A stretch of 64,000 nt of DNA from JBBDMC01 sp963826055 (GCA_963826055.1 CAWGVO010000011.1:1-64000), one strand, 5' to 3'. Shown: positions 42,647 through 53,414, counted from the stretch's first letter. Notes: generated from the sequence alone by a model not told the origin. A program made the numbers and translations.

Positions 42647-43297
42647 ATGGCCGCAGCCGATTCGCCCGCCGTCGTCCGCCCCACCGACCGCTTCGAGAAG
42701 CGGGCGCGGCGGCGCGGCGCCAGGCTGATCGCGGGGGTCGACGAATCCGGTCGCGGCCCGCTGGCCGGGCCGGTTGTGGTGGCTGCGGTCATCTTCGACA
42801 AGCGGCGCTATCCCGACGGGGTCGACGATTCCAAACGGCTGGACGCGAGGACGCGCGAGGCGGTCTTCGAAGCGATCCTCAACACGGCGACGGTCTCGGT
42901 GGCGGTGGCGAGCCGGGAACGGGTCGACCGCATGAACATCCTGAGGGCCTCGCTGTGGGGGATGACGCGGGCGGTCGCGGGGCTGGCGCTGCGGCCCGAC
43001 TACGTCCTAGTCGACGGCAACATGCTGCCGCCCGACCTCCCCTGCCCGGCCGAAGCGATCGTCGACGGCGACGCCCTGTCGCTGTCGATCGCGGCGGCTT
43101 CGATCGTCGCCAAGGTCACCCGCGACCGGCTGATGGCGCGGGTCGGCCGGGCGTTTCCCAACTATGGCTTCGAGCGTCACAAGGGCTATTCGACGGCCGC
43201 CCACTTCGAGGCGCTGCGCGTCCACGGCCCCTGCCCGCACCACCGCCAGAGCTTCGCGCCGGTGCGCGAGCAGCAACTGGTGATGCCGCTGGACTAG
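42647..43297 (+). CDS. rnhB: Ribonuclease HII
   Basis: 216 residues, intact. Removes RNA primers and ribonucleotides from DNA. LIAGVDESGRGPLAGPVVVA carries the catalytic DEx in GVDESGRG, then VDDSKRLDARTREAVFEAIL, YVLVDGNMLPPDLPCPAEAI (third acidic residue), GDALSLSIAAASIVAKVTRD and YGFERHKGYSTAAHFEALRV. In the same direction as, and 54 bases after, the radical SAM gene. The ATG at 42647 has no strong ribosome site. Confidence 0.95.
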   Translation: MAAADSPAVVRPTDRFEKRARRRGARLIAGVDESGRGPLAGPVVVAAVIFDKRRYPDGVDDSKRLDARTREAVFEAILNTATVSVAVASRERVDRMNILRASLWGMTRAVAGLALRPDYVLVDGNMLPPDLPCPAEAIVDGDALSLSIAAASIVAKVTRDRLMARVGRAFPNYGFERHKGYSTAAHFEALRVHGPCPHHRQSFAPVREQQLVMPLD

Positions 43298-43317
43298 GGA
43301 CGCCGTTCGGCGGGCTG

Positions 43318-43803
43318 TCAGTGCAGCTTGGCCTTGACGTCGTCGATCGCCTGGGCGACGAGCGCCTCGCCTTCCTTGCCCTTGACGCGGGCGGCGAGGA
43401 TTTTCTCGGCGGCGGCGACGGCGACGTCGGCCGACAGCGCCCTCACCTCCTGAACCGCCTGGGCCTCGGCCTGGGCGATCTTCTGCTCGGCGAGGCGCGT
43501 GCGGCTGGCGACGTATTCCTCAACGCGGCGCTTGCCCTCGACGCTCAGCGCCTCCGCCTCGCGCCGGGCCTGATCGACGATCTCCTCGGCCTCGCTTTCG
43601 GCCTGGCGCGCCTTGCGCTGATATTCGGCGAGCAGCGCCTGGGCCTCCTCGCGCAGCTTGCGCGCCTGCTCCAGCTCGGCACGGATGCCCTCGGCACGGC
43701 GATCGAGATAGCCGGTGACGAGCGCCGGCACCTTCAGGTAGATCAGGAGGCCGACGAAGACGAGCAGCGAAATGAAAGCCCAGAACCGTGCGTCTTCGAA
43801 CAT
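43318..43803 (-). CDS. atpF: ATP synthase Fo subunit b
   Basis: 161 residues, intact. An N-terminal membrane helix (RFWAFISLLVFVGLLIYLKV) and a long charged coiled coil (RAEGIRAELEQARKLREEAQ, ARQAESEAEEIVDQARREAE, KRRVEEYVASRTRLAEQKIA) are the peripheral-stalk design. It is the second of two b-type subunits, a paired arrangement typical of alphaproteobacteria, and is 12 bases downstream of the b' gene. Confidence 0.94.
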   Translation of the reverse strand: MFEDARFWAFISLLVFVGLLIYLKVPALVTGYLDRRAEGIRAELEQARKLREEAQALLAEYQRKARQAESEAEEIVDQARREAEALSVEGKRRVEEYVASRTRLAEQKIAQAEAQAVQEVRALSADVAVAAAEKILAARVKGKEGEALVAQAIDDVKAKLH

Positions 43804-43815
43804 CGCCGTGTTCTC

Positions 43816-44382
43816 CTACCCGGCCATGGCGCCCGACACTGCCTTGCCGACTTCGTCGGCGGCGGCATCGGCGTCGATCAACGATTTGATGATCGCCTGG
43901 GTCGCCTCACCGGCGATGGCGCCGACGTCGGCGAGCGCCGCCTTCTTGATGTCGGCGATGCGGGTCTCGGCCGCGGCGAGCTTCGTGGCGAGGTCCGCCT
44001 CGACCTCGGCACGCCGGGCGTCGACCTTGGCGCGGGCCTCCTCACGGGCGGTCTCGGCGATGGCGAACGCCTTGGCACGCGCCTCGGCCAGCGCCTTCTC
44101 GTAGCCGGCGAGCGCTTCCTCCGAGTTGGTCTTCAGCCGATCGGCCATGTCGAGGTCGCTGGCGATGCGGTCGCGGCGGTCCTCGATGATGCCGGCGATG
44201 CGCGGCACGGCGACGCGCGCCATCAGGTAGTAAAGGACGGCGAAGGTGATCGCCAGCCACAGGAGCTGCGAGGCAAAGGTGGTGGCGTCGAACGGCGGAA
44301 ACACGTTGTGCTCCGCCGGCGTCTCGGTCACCGCGCCGGTGTTGGCGGGAATATCCTGCTGAGGCTGGGCGGCGGCTTCCAT
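43816..44382 (-). CDS. atpG: ATP synthase Fo subunit b'
   Basis: 188 residues, intact. The N-terminal extension is Gln/Thr/Pro-rich (AQPQQDIPANTGAVTETPAE), followed by a membrane helix around FASQLLWLAITFAVLYYLMA and a coiled coil (DRRDRIASDLDMADRLKTNS, EEARAKVDARRAEVEADLAT). It pairs with subunit b in the stalk. The ATG at 44382 is used; a GTG one codon earlier also fits. Naming follows rhizobial practice (atpG or atpF'). Confidence 0.92.
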   Translation of the reverse strand: MEAAAQPQQDIPANTGAVTETPAEHNVFPPFDATTFASQLLWLAITFAVLYYLMARVAVPRIAGIIEDRRDRIASDLDMADRLKTNSEEALAGYEKALAEARAKAFAIAETAREEARAKVDARRAEVEADLATKLAAAETRIADIKKAALADVGAIAGEATQAIIKSLIDADAAADEVGKAVSGAMAG

Positions 44383-44410
44383 CACCGTCGTCTCCGGTTC
44401 GCGGGATCGC

Positions 44411-44635
44411 TCAGGTGAACAGCAGGATGAGCGCGATCAGCAGCGAGAAGATGCCCAGCGCCTCGGTGATGGCGAAGCCGAAAATGAGGCGGCCGAACTG
44501 ACCGTCGGCGGCGGCCGGGTTGCGGATCGCGCCGGCCAGGAAGTTGCCGAAGATGTGGCCGAGGCCAATGCCGGCGGTGCCCATGCCGATGCAGGCAATG
44601 CCCGCGCCGATCGCTTTTGCTGCGTCCAGTTCCAT
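44411..44635 (-). CDS. atpE: ATP synthase Fo subunit c
   Basis: 74 residues, intact. A two-helix proteolipid that forms the rotor ring: AKAIGAGIACIGMGTAGIGL, a polar loop with the conserved R-N-P (AGAIRNPAAADGQFGRLIFG), and the second helix carrying the proton-binding Glu in AITEALGIFSLLIALILLF. Located between subunits a and b', the standard order. Confidence 0.97.
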   Translation of the reverse strand: MELDAAKAIGAGIACIGMGTAGIGLGHIFGNFLAGAIRNPAAADGQFGRLIFGFAITEALGIFSLLIALILLFT

Positions 44636-44657
44636 GTCAGGTCTCTCCTGGTGTCAC

Positions 44658-45407
44658 TCAGTGGCTGGGATGAATGGCGTCGTTCAGGTAAAGGCAGGTG
44701 AGGATGGCGAACACATACGCCTGAAGGGCGGCGACCAGCACTTCGAGCGCGGTCAGCGCGATGGTGGCGAGCAGCGGGAAGATGGCGCCGAGCACGCCGA
44801 CCGCGCCGAGCGAGCCGAGCGCGACGACAAAACCCGCGAACACCTCCAGCGTGATGTGGCCGGCGAGCATGTTGGCGAACAGTCGGATCGACAGGCTGAT
44901 CGGCCGCGACAGGAACGACAGCACCTCGATGATGACGATGAACGGTAGCAGGGCAACCGGCACGTCCTTGGGGACGAACAGCCGGAAGAAGCCCAGCTTG
45001 TGGCGCATGAGGCCGTAGACGAGGACCGTCAGGATGACCAGCAGCGCCATCGCGGCGGTGACGATGATGTGGGCCGAGAAGGTGAAGAAATAGGGAAAGA
45101 GGCCCCACGCGTTGCCGAACAGGAAGAACAGGAAGATCGAGAAGACCAGCGGGAAGAATCGCATGCCCTCGCTGCCGGCGCTCTCCCTCAACGTCTGAGC
45201 CATGAATTCGTAGAGCACCTCGGCCGACGACTGCCAGCGCGTGGGCACGAGCGCGCGGCGGCGCGTGGCGATCAGCAGAAAGCCCGAGGCGACCATCACC
45301 GTCAGCGCCATGAACAGGGCGGAATTGGTGAAGGAAAAGTCGACGCCGCCGACTTCGATCGGAATCAGCTTCTGGATGTGAAACTGGTGGATCGGATCGG
45401 CAGCCAC
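44658..45407 (-). CDS. atpB: ATP synthase Fo subunit a
   Basis: 249 residues, intact. The stator channel protein. Membrane helices around NSALFMALTVMVASGFLLIA, FFPLVFSIFLFFLFGNAWGL, YFFTFSAHIIVTAAMALLVI and LPFIVIIEVLSFLSRPISLS. The essential Arg is in LSIRLFANMLAGHITLEVFA. The start is a GTG at 45407 behind GAGGAG. Last helices: LEVLVAALQAYVFAILTCLY. Confidence 0.96.
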   Translation of the reverse strand: MAADPIHQFHIQKLIPIEVGGVDFSFTNSALFMALTVMVASGFLLIATRRRALVPTRWQSSAEVLYEFMAQTLRESAGSEGMRFFPLVFSIFLFFLFGNAWGLFPYFFTFSAHIIVTAAMALLVILTVLVYGLMRHKLGFFRLFVPKDVPVALLPFIVIIEVLSFLSRPISLSIRLFANMLAGHITLEVFAGFVVALGSLGAVGVLGAIFPLLATIALTALEVLVAALQAYVFAILTCLYLNDAIHPSH

Positions 45408-45420
45408 GTTGCGCTCCTCG

Positions 45421-45792
45421 TCAACCCCTGTCGGGCCCGCTGTCCCGCCCGGTCGGCCCCGGTCCGGTCAGGCCGGCGGACCGCATCACGCTCAGGATCC
45501 CCGCTGCGAATCCCAGAAGCAAGAACACTATCAGTCCCCACGGCGAGGTTCCGAACAAGCGGTCGAACCCCCAACCGAGCGCGGCACCGAGAACGACGCC
45601 GGCGACGAAATCCGCGGCGAGCCGTACCGCCAGTGCCATTCCCCGGCGCGGCTCCTCGCCGTTACCGCGCTCGTCGTCGTCATGGCGCTCCCGCTGCTGC
45701 TCGCCCAGACGCTTATCGAGAGCGCGCAGCCTCGCCGCCAACTCGGCGTCACCGGCCGGCGACCGGTCCGGCTTGCCGTCCCCATCGCTCAT
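45421..45792 (-). CDS. atpI: ATP synthase-associated protein AtpI
   Basis: 123 residues, intact. A charged N-terminal segment (ELAARLRALDKRLGEQQRER, then HDDDERGNGEEPRRG) and two membrane helices (MALAVRLAADFVAGVVLGAA, GLIVFLLLGFAAGILSVMRS), the AtpI pattern. Thought to help c-ring assembly or Mg2+ handling. First gene of the atpI-B-E-G-F operon; 13 bases precede atpB. Confidence 0.9.
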   Translation of the reverse strand: MSDGDGKPDRSPAGDAELAARLRALDKRLGEQQRERHDDDERGNGEEPRRGMALAVRLAADFVAGVVLGAALGWGFDRLFGTSPWGLIVFLLLGFAAGILSVMRSAGLTGPGPTGRDSGPDRG

Positions 45793-46005
45793 GGCGACCT
45801 CCGAGTGGCCGAACAGGTTGTCTCAGATTGCTCGAGCCGCCCCCGCAAAGCCGCGCGCACCATAGTGATGGCCCCGGAGGGTGTCAAGCGCGCGGTTTCC
45901 CTTATAACGCATTGATAATACTGGCTTTATTGGCTTCGGCGGGCAATGCCGCGGCAACCACATGCGTGCTTTGTGCAAGCGCGCCACCCGTGCGACAATC
46001 CCACG

Positions 46006-46500
46006 ATGAACGATGGTCCGTCCAAGCGCGCCCGCCGCGGTCCGACGATGCTGTCGGAGCTGGTGGGAAATGTGCTCGCTCCGGTGAGCGGGCGACGCGG
46101 CTTCGCTTCCGCCGATCTCATCGCGGCGTGGCCCGATATCGTCGGCGCGAAGTATGCCGGCTGCACGCGCCCGCAGAAGATCGCGTGGCCCCGCGACGAG
46201 GAGGGGGGCGGCGATGGCGGCGTTCTTCACCTGACGGTCGACGGTCCGCGGGCCGTCCTGATCCAGCACGAGCTTGGCCAGATCATCGAACGGATCAACG
46301 CGTTCCTCGGCTATGCCGCGATCACCAGGGTCCGGATCGTCCAGGGCCCGGTTGCGGGGCGGGAGGAGCGGCGCCCGGCGGTGGCGCCCCTCGACGGCGC
46401 CGCCGAGGCAAGGCTGGGGGCGGCGGTCGCCGGCGTTGAGGGCGACGGCCTCAGGGCCGCCCTCGACCGGCTCGGCCGCGGCGTCATGCAACGGCGCTGA
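46006..46500 (+). CDS. DUF721 family protein
   Basis: 164 residues. MLSELVGNVLAPVSGRRGFA, SADLIAAWPDIVGAKYAGCT, RPQKIAWPRDE, HLTVDGPRAVLIQHELGQII, ERINAFLGYAAITRVRIVQG are the DUF721 core (DciA-like KH fold, 'LIxxWPxIVG...A' motif). DciA-type proteins load the replicative helicase; rhizobial DUF721 is probably a relative, which is inference. It precedes the DsbA-like gene and smc, a conserved alphaproteobacterial order. Confidence 0.85.
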   Translation: MNDGPSKRARRGPTMLSELVGNVLAPVSGRRGFASADLIAAWPDIVGAKYAGCTRPQKIAWPRDEEGGGDGGVLHLTVDGPRAVLIQHELGQIIERINAFLGYAAITRVRIVQGPVAGREERRPAVAPLDGAAEARLGAAVAGVEGDGLRAALDRLGRGVMQRR

Positions 46501-46605
46501 GGGGGCTGGTCAAGATCGGCGGGCGCCATAATTTCCTGTGCAATGCCGCGCGGTTGCGGCAGACTCCCGCCCTCTTCCCAATAGAATCGAATCAAGGAAG
46601 CGACC

Positions 46606-47280
46606 GTGAAGCTCAGTTCCAGGCAGTGGCTCATCCTCATCGTGGCGGTGGTCGTCGTGGCCGCCGGCTTTGGCATCTACCGGTACCTCAACCGGTCGCA
46701 GGGCGTGGTCATCGGCGAAGGGACCCAAACCGCGCCGGCTCCGGCCGCCGGGGGCGAGCTGATGGTCGCCGGCCCGCTCGGCGAAGAAGCGCTCGGCGAT
46801 CCCAAGGCGCCCAACATCGTCATCGAATACGCCTCGATGACCTGCCCGCACTGCCAGCGCTGGCACACGGACATCTACCCCGAGTTCAAGAAGAAATACG
46901 TCGATACCGGCAAGGCGTATTTCATCTTCCGCGAGTTTCCGCTCGACCCGCTGGCGACCTCGGCGATCATGCTGGCGCGGTGCGCGCCGCAGGGCCGCTA
47001 TTTCCCGATCGTCGACCTGCTGTTCGACCACCAGTCCGAGTGGGCCTACGTCCAGGACCCGAAGACCGCGCTCCTCGACCTCGTCAAACAGGCCGGCTTC
47101 ACCGAGGAATCGTTCAACGCCTGCTTGACGAATCAGACGATTTTGGACGGAGTGAACTGGGTCAAGGATCGTGCCTCCCAGAAGTTCGGGGTCGACGCAA
47201 CGCCGACCTTTTTCTTCAACGGCAAGAAGCAGTCGGGCGAGCAGTCGATGGAGGAAATCGACTCGTACCTCGGGGGCTAG
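46606..47280 (+). CDS. DsbA family thiol-disulfide oxidoreductase
   Basis: 224 residues, intact, starting at GTG 46606. An N-terminal signal-anchor (QWLILIVAVVVVAAGFGIYR), a linker, then a thioredoxin-like domain with C-P-H-C (IEYASMTCPHCQRWHTDIYP). The DsbA helical insertion follows (IMLARCAPQGRYFPIVDLLF, KTALLDLVKQAGFTEESFNA) and the cis-Pro loop FGVDATPTFFFNGKKQSG. Periplasmic oxidase or disulfide exchange role. Sits 36 bases before smc. Confidence 0.93.
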   Translation: MKLSSRQWLILIVAVVVVAAGFGIYRYLNRSQGVVIGEGTQTAPAPAAGGELMVAGPLGEEALGDPKAPNIVIEYASMTCPHCQRWHTDIYPEFKKKYVDTGKAYFIFREFPLDPLATSAIMLARCAPQGRYFPIVDLLFDHQSEWAYVQDPKTALLDLVKQAGFTEESFNACLTNQTILDGVNWVKDRASQKFGVDATPTFFFNGKKQSGEQSMEEIDSYLGG

Positions 47281-47316
47281 TGCCGTAGCACGGGGCAGCA
47301 GCGCGGGAGTGGGCAT

Positions 47317-50300
47317 TTGAAATTCACGCGTTTGCGCGTCCTCGGGTTCAAGTCCTTCGTCGAGCCGACGGAGTTCGTGATCGAGGCGGGGCTGACCGGA
47401 GTCGTCGGGCCCAACGGTTGCGGCAAGTCCAACCTGGTCGAGGCGCTGCGCTGGGTGATGGGCGAAAGCTCATACAAGAACATGCGCGCGTCCGGCATGG
47501 ACGACGTCATCTTCCAGGGGAGCCTCAACCGCCCGGCGCGCAATACGGCCGAGGTATCGCTGACGGTCGAGGACATCGCGCATCAGGCGACGAGCGCCTT
47601 CAACGATTCCGACACGGTCGAGATCACCCGCAGGATCGAGCGCGAAGCGGGGTCGGTCTACAAGATCAACGGGCGCGACGTGCGCGCCCGCGACGTGCAG
47701 CTTCTGTTCGCCGATGCCTCGACCGGCGCGCACTCGCCGGCAATCGTCGGCCAGGGACGCATCGGCGAGCTGATCGCCGCCAAGCCGACCGACCGGCGCA
47801 ACCTTCTGGAAGAAGCGGCCGGCATCTCGGGCCTGCACAACCGCCGCCACGAGGCGGAGCTGCGTCTGCGTGCCGCCGAACAGAACCTGGCGCGACTCGA
47901 CGACGTGATCGCCGAGATCGAACAGCAATTCGAGGCACTGAAGCGCCAGGCGCGACAGGCCACGCGCTACCGCAATCTTTCCGGTCAGATCCGCAAGGCC
48001 GAGGCGACCGTTCTCCACCTGCGCTGGCTCGCCGCCACCGAGGCGCTGGGTGAGACGCGGGGCGCCCAGGCCGAGGCCGCCGAGGCGACCACCCAGCGGG
48101 CGACCGAACAGGCAGCGGCGGCGCGGCGCCAGGCGGAGGCGGCCGCGGCGCTGCCCGACCTGCGCGATGCCGCGGCCGCGGCGGGCGCCACCGTGCAGCG
48201 CATCGCCGTCGCCAGCGAGGCGCTCGACGCCGAACACCGGCGCGTCAGCGATCGTCTCGACGAACTCGAGCGGCGGCTCAAGCAACTCGCCGACGACATC
48301 GCCCGCGAGGAGGGCATGATCGTCGACAACCGTGCGATCCTCGCCCGCCTCGACGAGGAGGAGCGGGGGCTGGAGATGGCCAACGCGGCCATGGCCGAGC
48401 GGCAGGCGAGCGCAGCGAACCGGCGGCGCGCGGCCGAGGCGGTGCTGACAGAGAGCGAGGCGGCGCTCACCCACCTCACCGGCGAGCACGCCGAGATCGT
48501 CGCGTGGCGCGGCCAGTTCGAGCACACGATCGGCGAGACAACCGCGCGCGGCGAACGGCTGAGGACGGAAATCGCTTCCGTCAAGGAACAGCTGGCGAAG
48601 CTCGGCGTCGGTGACGGCGGGCCGGGCGTCGCGGAGCGACAGGTGGAGGTCGAACGCGCCGAGGCCGAGCTTGCCCGACGCGAGGGCGAGGTCGGCGACA
48701 GCCGAGCGGCAGCTTGCGGCGGCCCGCGAGACGGCGACTGGCGCGCGCGACGCTTTCGCCAAGGTCGAACGCAAGCTTGGCCGGATCGAGACCGAATCGG
48801 CCACGCTCGCGGCGCTCCTCGCCTCCGCCATCGGGGACGGGCGGACGCCGCTCATCGACACGGTCAAGGTCGAGGCCGGATTTGAGGCGGCGCTCGCCGC
48901 CGCCTTCGGCGACGACCTCGACGCGCCGGCCGACGACGACGCGCCGGCCCACTGGCGTACGGTCGCCATCGATGCGGGCGATCCGGCACTGCCGGAGGGC
49001 GTTGCTCCGCTTGCCCGCCACGTCGACGGTCCGGCCGCGCTGGCGCGCCGGCTGGCGCAGACGGGGATCGTCGCCCGCGCCGAGGGCGCCCGCCTGCAGG
49101 CAGGGCTGCGGCCCGGCCAGCGGCTGGTCAGCCGCGAGGGCGACCTGTGGCGATGGGACGGCTACGTGTCGGCCGCCGACGCGCCGCGCTCGGCGGCGCA
49201 GCGGCTGGCGAGCCGTAACCGGCTTGCCGAACTCGAGGGTGAAATCGAACCGGCGCGTGCCGCCGTCGCGGCGGCGCGCGCGGCGCTCGAGGCCGCCGAC
49301 CAGGCGGTGCTTGCGGCCGCGGAGGCGGAGCGCGTGGCGCGCGAGGCGCTGCGCAGCGAGCGCCAGACGCTCGACGCGGCGCGCGAGGCCCGCGCCAGCG
49401 CGGAGCGCGAGGCGAGCCGGGTGGCGGCCGGCCGCAGCCGCCTGGAGGAGGCGCTGGCGCGCCTGACGACCGATCTCGGCGAAACCGAAGCCGCCTTGGC
49501 GGCGGCGCGGGCTAGCCTCGCGGCGGCGGCCGACCCCGACGCCATGGCCGAGACGCTCGCCGAGCACCGCCGGCAGGTCGACGAACAACGCAGCGCAGTC
49601 GCCGAGGCGCGCACCGCCGTCGAGGGGCTGGCGCGCGAGAGCCGAGATGCGGTCCAGCCGGCTCGCGGCAATCGCGGTCGAACGGCAGACATGGCACGAG
49701 CGCGCGACCAACGCGGAAAGCCAGATCGCCACCCTCACCGCCCGCCGGCGGCGAAGCGGAGGCCGAAAAGGAATCGCTCGCCGGCGAGCCGGAGCGCATC
49801 GAGGCGCGGCGCAAGGCGCTGCTGTCGGAGGCCGCGGCGGCGGAGGCGGCGCGGGCCGAGGCGAGCGACGCGCTCGCCGCCGGCGAGGCCGTTCTCGCCG
49901 AGCGCCGACAAGGCGGCGCGGGACGCGCTCGAGGCGCTGTCGGAGGCGCGCGAGCGGCGCGGCCGGGCGGAGGAGCGGGTCGTCGCCGCCGAGCAGCGGC
50001 TGGCCGAGGTGGCGGAGCGCATCGGCGAGGTGCTCGACTGCGCGCCGGAAGAAGCGATCGACGCTCGCCGAACTGAAGCCGGGCGCTCCCCTGCCCGATC
50101 TCGACGATATCGAGGCGCGGCTGGAGCGCTATCGGCAGGAGCGCGAGCGGCTGGGCGCGGTCAACCTGCGCGCCGAGGCGGAGGCGACCGAACTCGGCGA
50201 GCGGCGCGACGGACTGACTCGGCGAGCGCGACGACCTGATCGCGGCGATCCAGCGCCTGCGTCAGGGCATCGCCAGCCTCAACCGCGAGGGCCGCGAGCG

Positions 50301-50778
50301 CCTGACGGCGGCGTTCGAAACGGTGAACGGCCATTTCAAGAGCCTGTTCACCCACCTGTTCGGCGGCGGCACGGCCGAACTGCAGCTCACCGAATCCGAC
50401 GATCCGCTCGAGGCCGGCCTCGAGATCGTGGCGCGTCCGCCCGGCAAGAAGCCGCAGATCATGACGCTGCTCTCCGGCGGCGAACAGGCGCTGACGGCGA
50501 TGTCGCTGATTTTCGCGGTCTTCCTAACCAACCCGGCGCCGATCTGCATGCTCGACGAGGTCGACGCGCCGCTGGACGACGCCAACGTCGAGCGCTTCTG
50601 CAACCTGCTCGACGAAATGGCGCGTCAGACCGACACGCGCTTCATCGTCATCACCCACAACCCGATCACCATGTCGCGCATGCGCCGCCTGTTCGGTGTC
50701 ACCATGGCCGAGCGCGGGGTGTCGCAACTGGTCTCGGTCGACCTGGAGACGGCAGAGCGCTTCCGCGAAGCGGGTTAG
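47317..50778 (+). CDS. smc: Chromosome segregation ATPase SMC, multiple frameshifts
   Basis: A chromosome-organising coiled-coil ATPase. The N-terminal head has FTRLRVLGFKSFVEPTEFVI and the Walker A loop VGPNGCGKSNLVEALRWVMG. The coiled coil is rich in Ala, Glu, Arg and Gln. The C-terminal head has FETVNGHFKSLFTHLFGGGT, the ABC signature LLSGGEQALTAMSLIFAVFL and Walker B with the catalytic Glu in ICMLDEVDAPLDDANVERF. Shifts fall near 48702, 49655, 49755, 49905, 50065 and 50218. About 1150 codons, the normal size. The start is a TTG at 47317. Most shifts lie in the coiled-coil half. Confidence 0.93.
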
Positions 50779-50795
50779 GTTGCCTGCTCGCCGCC

Positions 50796-51884
50796 ATGCC
50801 TGACGTCGCCTCTCCCCTCCTCGCCTGGTACGACCGCCACGCACGCAGGCTGCCATGGCGGGTGGGGCCGAAGGAGCGGGCGCGCGGGCGTGAGGCCCGA
50901 CCCCTACCGCGTCTGGCTGTCCGAGATCATGCTGCAGCAGACCACGGTCGCGGCGGTGAAGCCCTATTTCGACACGTTCGTCGCGCGCTGGCCGACGGTC
51001 GCCGCGCTTGCGGCGGCGCCGCGCGACGACGTGATGAAGGCGTGGGCCGGGCTCGGCTACTACGCGCGGGCGCGCAATCTCCACGCCTGCGCCGTGGCCG
51101 TGGTGCGCGACCACGGCGGGCGGTTTCCCGAGACCGCCGCCGAGCTGAAGACGCTTCCGGGGATCGGCGACTACACGGCCGCGGCAATCGCCGCGATCGC
51201 CTTCGACGAGCCGGCGGCGGTGGTCGACGGCAACATCGAGCGGGTGATCGCGCGTCTGTTCGCGATCGAAACGCCCCTCCCCGCGGCCAAGGCCGAAATC
51301 CGGCGGATCCAGGCGGAGCTCACGCCATCGGACGCGCGCCGGCGACTACGCCCAGGCGATGATGGATCTCGGCGCCGCGATCTGCACGCCGAAGGCCCCG
51401 GCATGTTCGCTGTGTCCCCTCGCCGGCGACTGCACCGCGCATGCGCGCGCCGATGAGGAAGCCTATCCGGTGAAGGCAGCGAAGGCGGAGCGGCCGACGC
51501 GCCACGGCGCGCGCCTTCGTGGCGGTACGCGAGGACGGCGCGGTGCTGCTGAGGCGGCGGCCGGACAAGGGACTGCTCGGCGGCATGACCGAGGTGCCCG
51601 GCACGGAATGGACGAGTCGCGCGAGCGACTTGCCGGCGTCGGCTCATGCGCCGATTCAAGCGCGGTGGCGCAAGGTTCCGGCGACGGTCGTGCACGTGTT
51701 CACCCACTTCCGGCTGGAACTGACGGTGTTCACGGCGCGCGTCCCGGCCTCCACCGCCGTGCCCGCCGGCCACTGGTGGGCGGCGGCCGATGCACTCCCC
51801 GACGAGGCGCTGCCGAGCGTGATGAAAAAGGCGATCGAGGCGGCGTTGCCCGGCGCGACGAAGCGGCGGAGGCGCGCGGCGTGA
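50796..51884 (+). CDS. mutY: A/G-specific adenine glycosylase MutY, three frameshifts
   Basis: Removes adenine mispaired with 8-oxoguanine. HhH-GPD landmarks: DPYRVWLSEIMLQQTTVAAV (catalytic Glu in SEIML), FVARWPTVAALAAAPRDDVM, AWAGLGYYARARNLHACAVA, LKTLPGIGDYTAAAIAAIAF with the catalytic Asp in VVDGNIERVI. The 4Fe-4S loop C-x6-C-x2-C-x5-C is complete in CTPKAPACSLCPLAGDC. A C-terminal NUDIX-like domain (GAVLLRRRPDKGLLGGMTEV, HVFTHFRLELTVF) recognises oxoG. Breaks near 50885, 51338 and 51510. About 360 residues. Confidence 0.94.
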
Positions 51885-52497
51885 GCACGATCCGCCACAT
51901 CGTTCTCGACCTCGGTCAGGTGCTCCTCAGGTGGGACCCGGAGCGGCCGTTCCGGCGGCTGATCCCGGACGCGGCCGAGCGCCATCGCTTTCTCACCGAA
52001 GTCTGCACGCCGGCGTGGAACGACGAGCAGGACCGGGGCCGGTCGTGGCGCGAGGCCGAAGAGCGTGCTGATCGCGGAGCACCCCGACGACGCGGACATG
52101 ATCCGCGCCTACCGGCAGCACTGGCCGGAAATGATGCCGGGGCAGATCGACGAGACGGTGGCGATCTTCGACGAACTGCTTGCCGCCGGCCACGACGTGA
52201 CCGCGCTCACCAATTTCGCCGACGACACGTTCGAGGAAGCGCGGGCACGGTTTCCGCTACTCGATCGTTTTCGCGGCAGTGACGGTGTCGGCCCGCATCC
52301 GCGTGATGAAACCGGACCTCGCTATCTACCGCCATCACGCGGCGACCTTCGGGCTTGAGCCGCAGGCCACCCTCTTCTTCGACGACAAGCCGGAGAACGT
52401 TGCCGGCGCCCGGGCGGCCGGCTGGCACGCCGAGCAATTCGTCGGTGCTCAAAGGATGCGCGAAGACCTTCGGCGCTACGGCATCGCCGTCGACTGA
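51881..52497 (+). CDS. HAD-like hydrolase (YihX type), two frameshifts
   Basis: About 205 residues. HIVLDLGQVLLRWDPERPFR starts it (Asp nucleophile; the usual second Asp is Gly, as in YihX-like sugar phosphatases). VTALTNFADDTFEEARARFP follows as motif II, then ARIRVMKPDLAIYRHHAATF with motif III Lys, and TLFFDDKPENVAGARAAGWH as motif IV. Frames join near 52060 and 52272. GTG start overlapping the mutY stop (GTGA), so the two are coupled. Confidence 0.82.
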
Positions 52498-52513
52498 TCG
52501 CCGTCGCGCAGGA

Positions 52514-53414
52514 TCAGTCGAGCCAGACCGGGTTGGTCCAGGCGGAACGGCCGGCGGCGTCGGTGGCGACCAGGCGAAACCAGTCACCGGCAAACTGCTC
52601 GACGGGCAAGCTCGCGCGCGTCATCTGACGGCCGAAGACGTGAGCGGCGCGACTGCCGCGCCCGACCAGCGGCGACATTGACGACCGGCGAGCATTCGAC
52701 GTGGGCTTCGCCACCGGCCACACGGAAATCGTCGAGCCGCGGTCCCTGGCTGGAATAGAAGTGTCCGGCCTTCAACGCGGCGAGAAGCGCCTCCGGCTCG
52801 TTGCTTTCGGCCTTCACCATCACCCAGCCGCCGAAACCGTCGTCGACGCGGAAGTGAGCGTCATCGGCGGCATAGGCGGTCAGGCGATGGCCGTCGTTCA
52901 GCAGGCGATCGAGCAGGTAGGCGCCATCGCCCCGCCGGCACTCCAGCTCGCAGCCGTGATTGTAGATTTCGACGGCGTGGGCATGCGCGGCCATGGCGCG
53001 CCCGTCGGCGTCGTCGAGCCCCGACCATTGCGGATGGGCGATGGCGACGAAGGCGCCGGCAGCCTTCGCGCGCGCGGCGAGCGCAACGCCGGTTTCGGCC
53101 GCGCCGGTCGGCGCGAAATCCGGCGGCAGACCGACTGCGAGGATGTGCCAGATCTCACCGTGGCTGTTGGCGGACGCGTGGACCTCGGCGCCGAGGATGG
53201 TGGTGAAGGCGTTGGTGCGGAACGGCCGCGTGTCGGCGATCGGGAAGCCGTAGCGGCTCAGGAAATGATCGGACAGGCAGAGGAAGTCATAGCCGATCTC
53301 GCGGTAGAGCCGGCAGACTTCCGCCGGCTCCAGGCGCCCGTCGGAAAGCGTCGAGTGGGTGTGGAGATTGCCCCGCCAGAAGCGGCCGGGCGCGGTGAAG
53401 GCTTCGGTCCCCAT
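52514..53414 (-). CDS. PHP-domain phosphoesterase-like protein, one frameshift
   Basis: About 300 residues. GNLHTHSTLSDGRLEPAEVC is the first PHP metal motif (HTHSxxSDG). DFLCLSDHFLSRYGFPIADT is the second, TTILGAEVHASANSHGEIWH the third, and FVAIAHPQWSGLDDADGRAM carries further His ligands. YAADDAHFRVDDGFGGWVMV is the last metal motif. This CehA/McbA-type PHP subgroup binds two or three metals and cleaves phosphoesters of unknown identity. A C-terminal beta region (WFRLVATDAAGRSAWTNPVW) shifts near 52670. Confidence 0.84.
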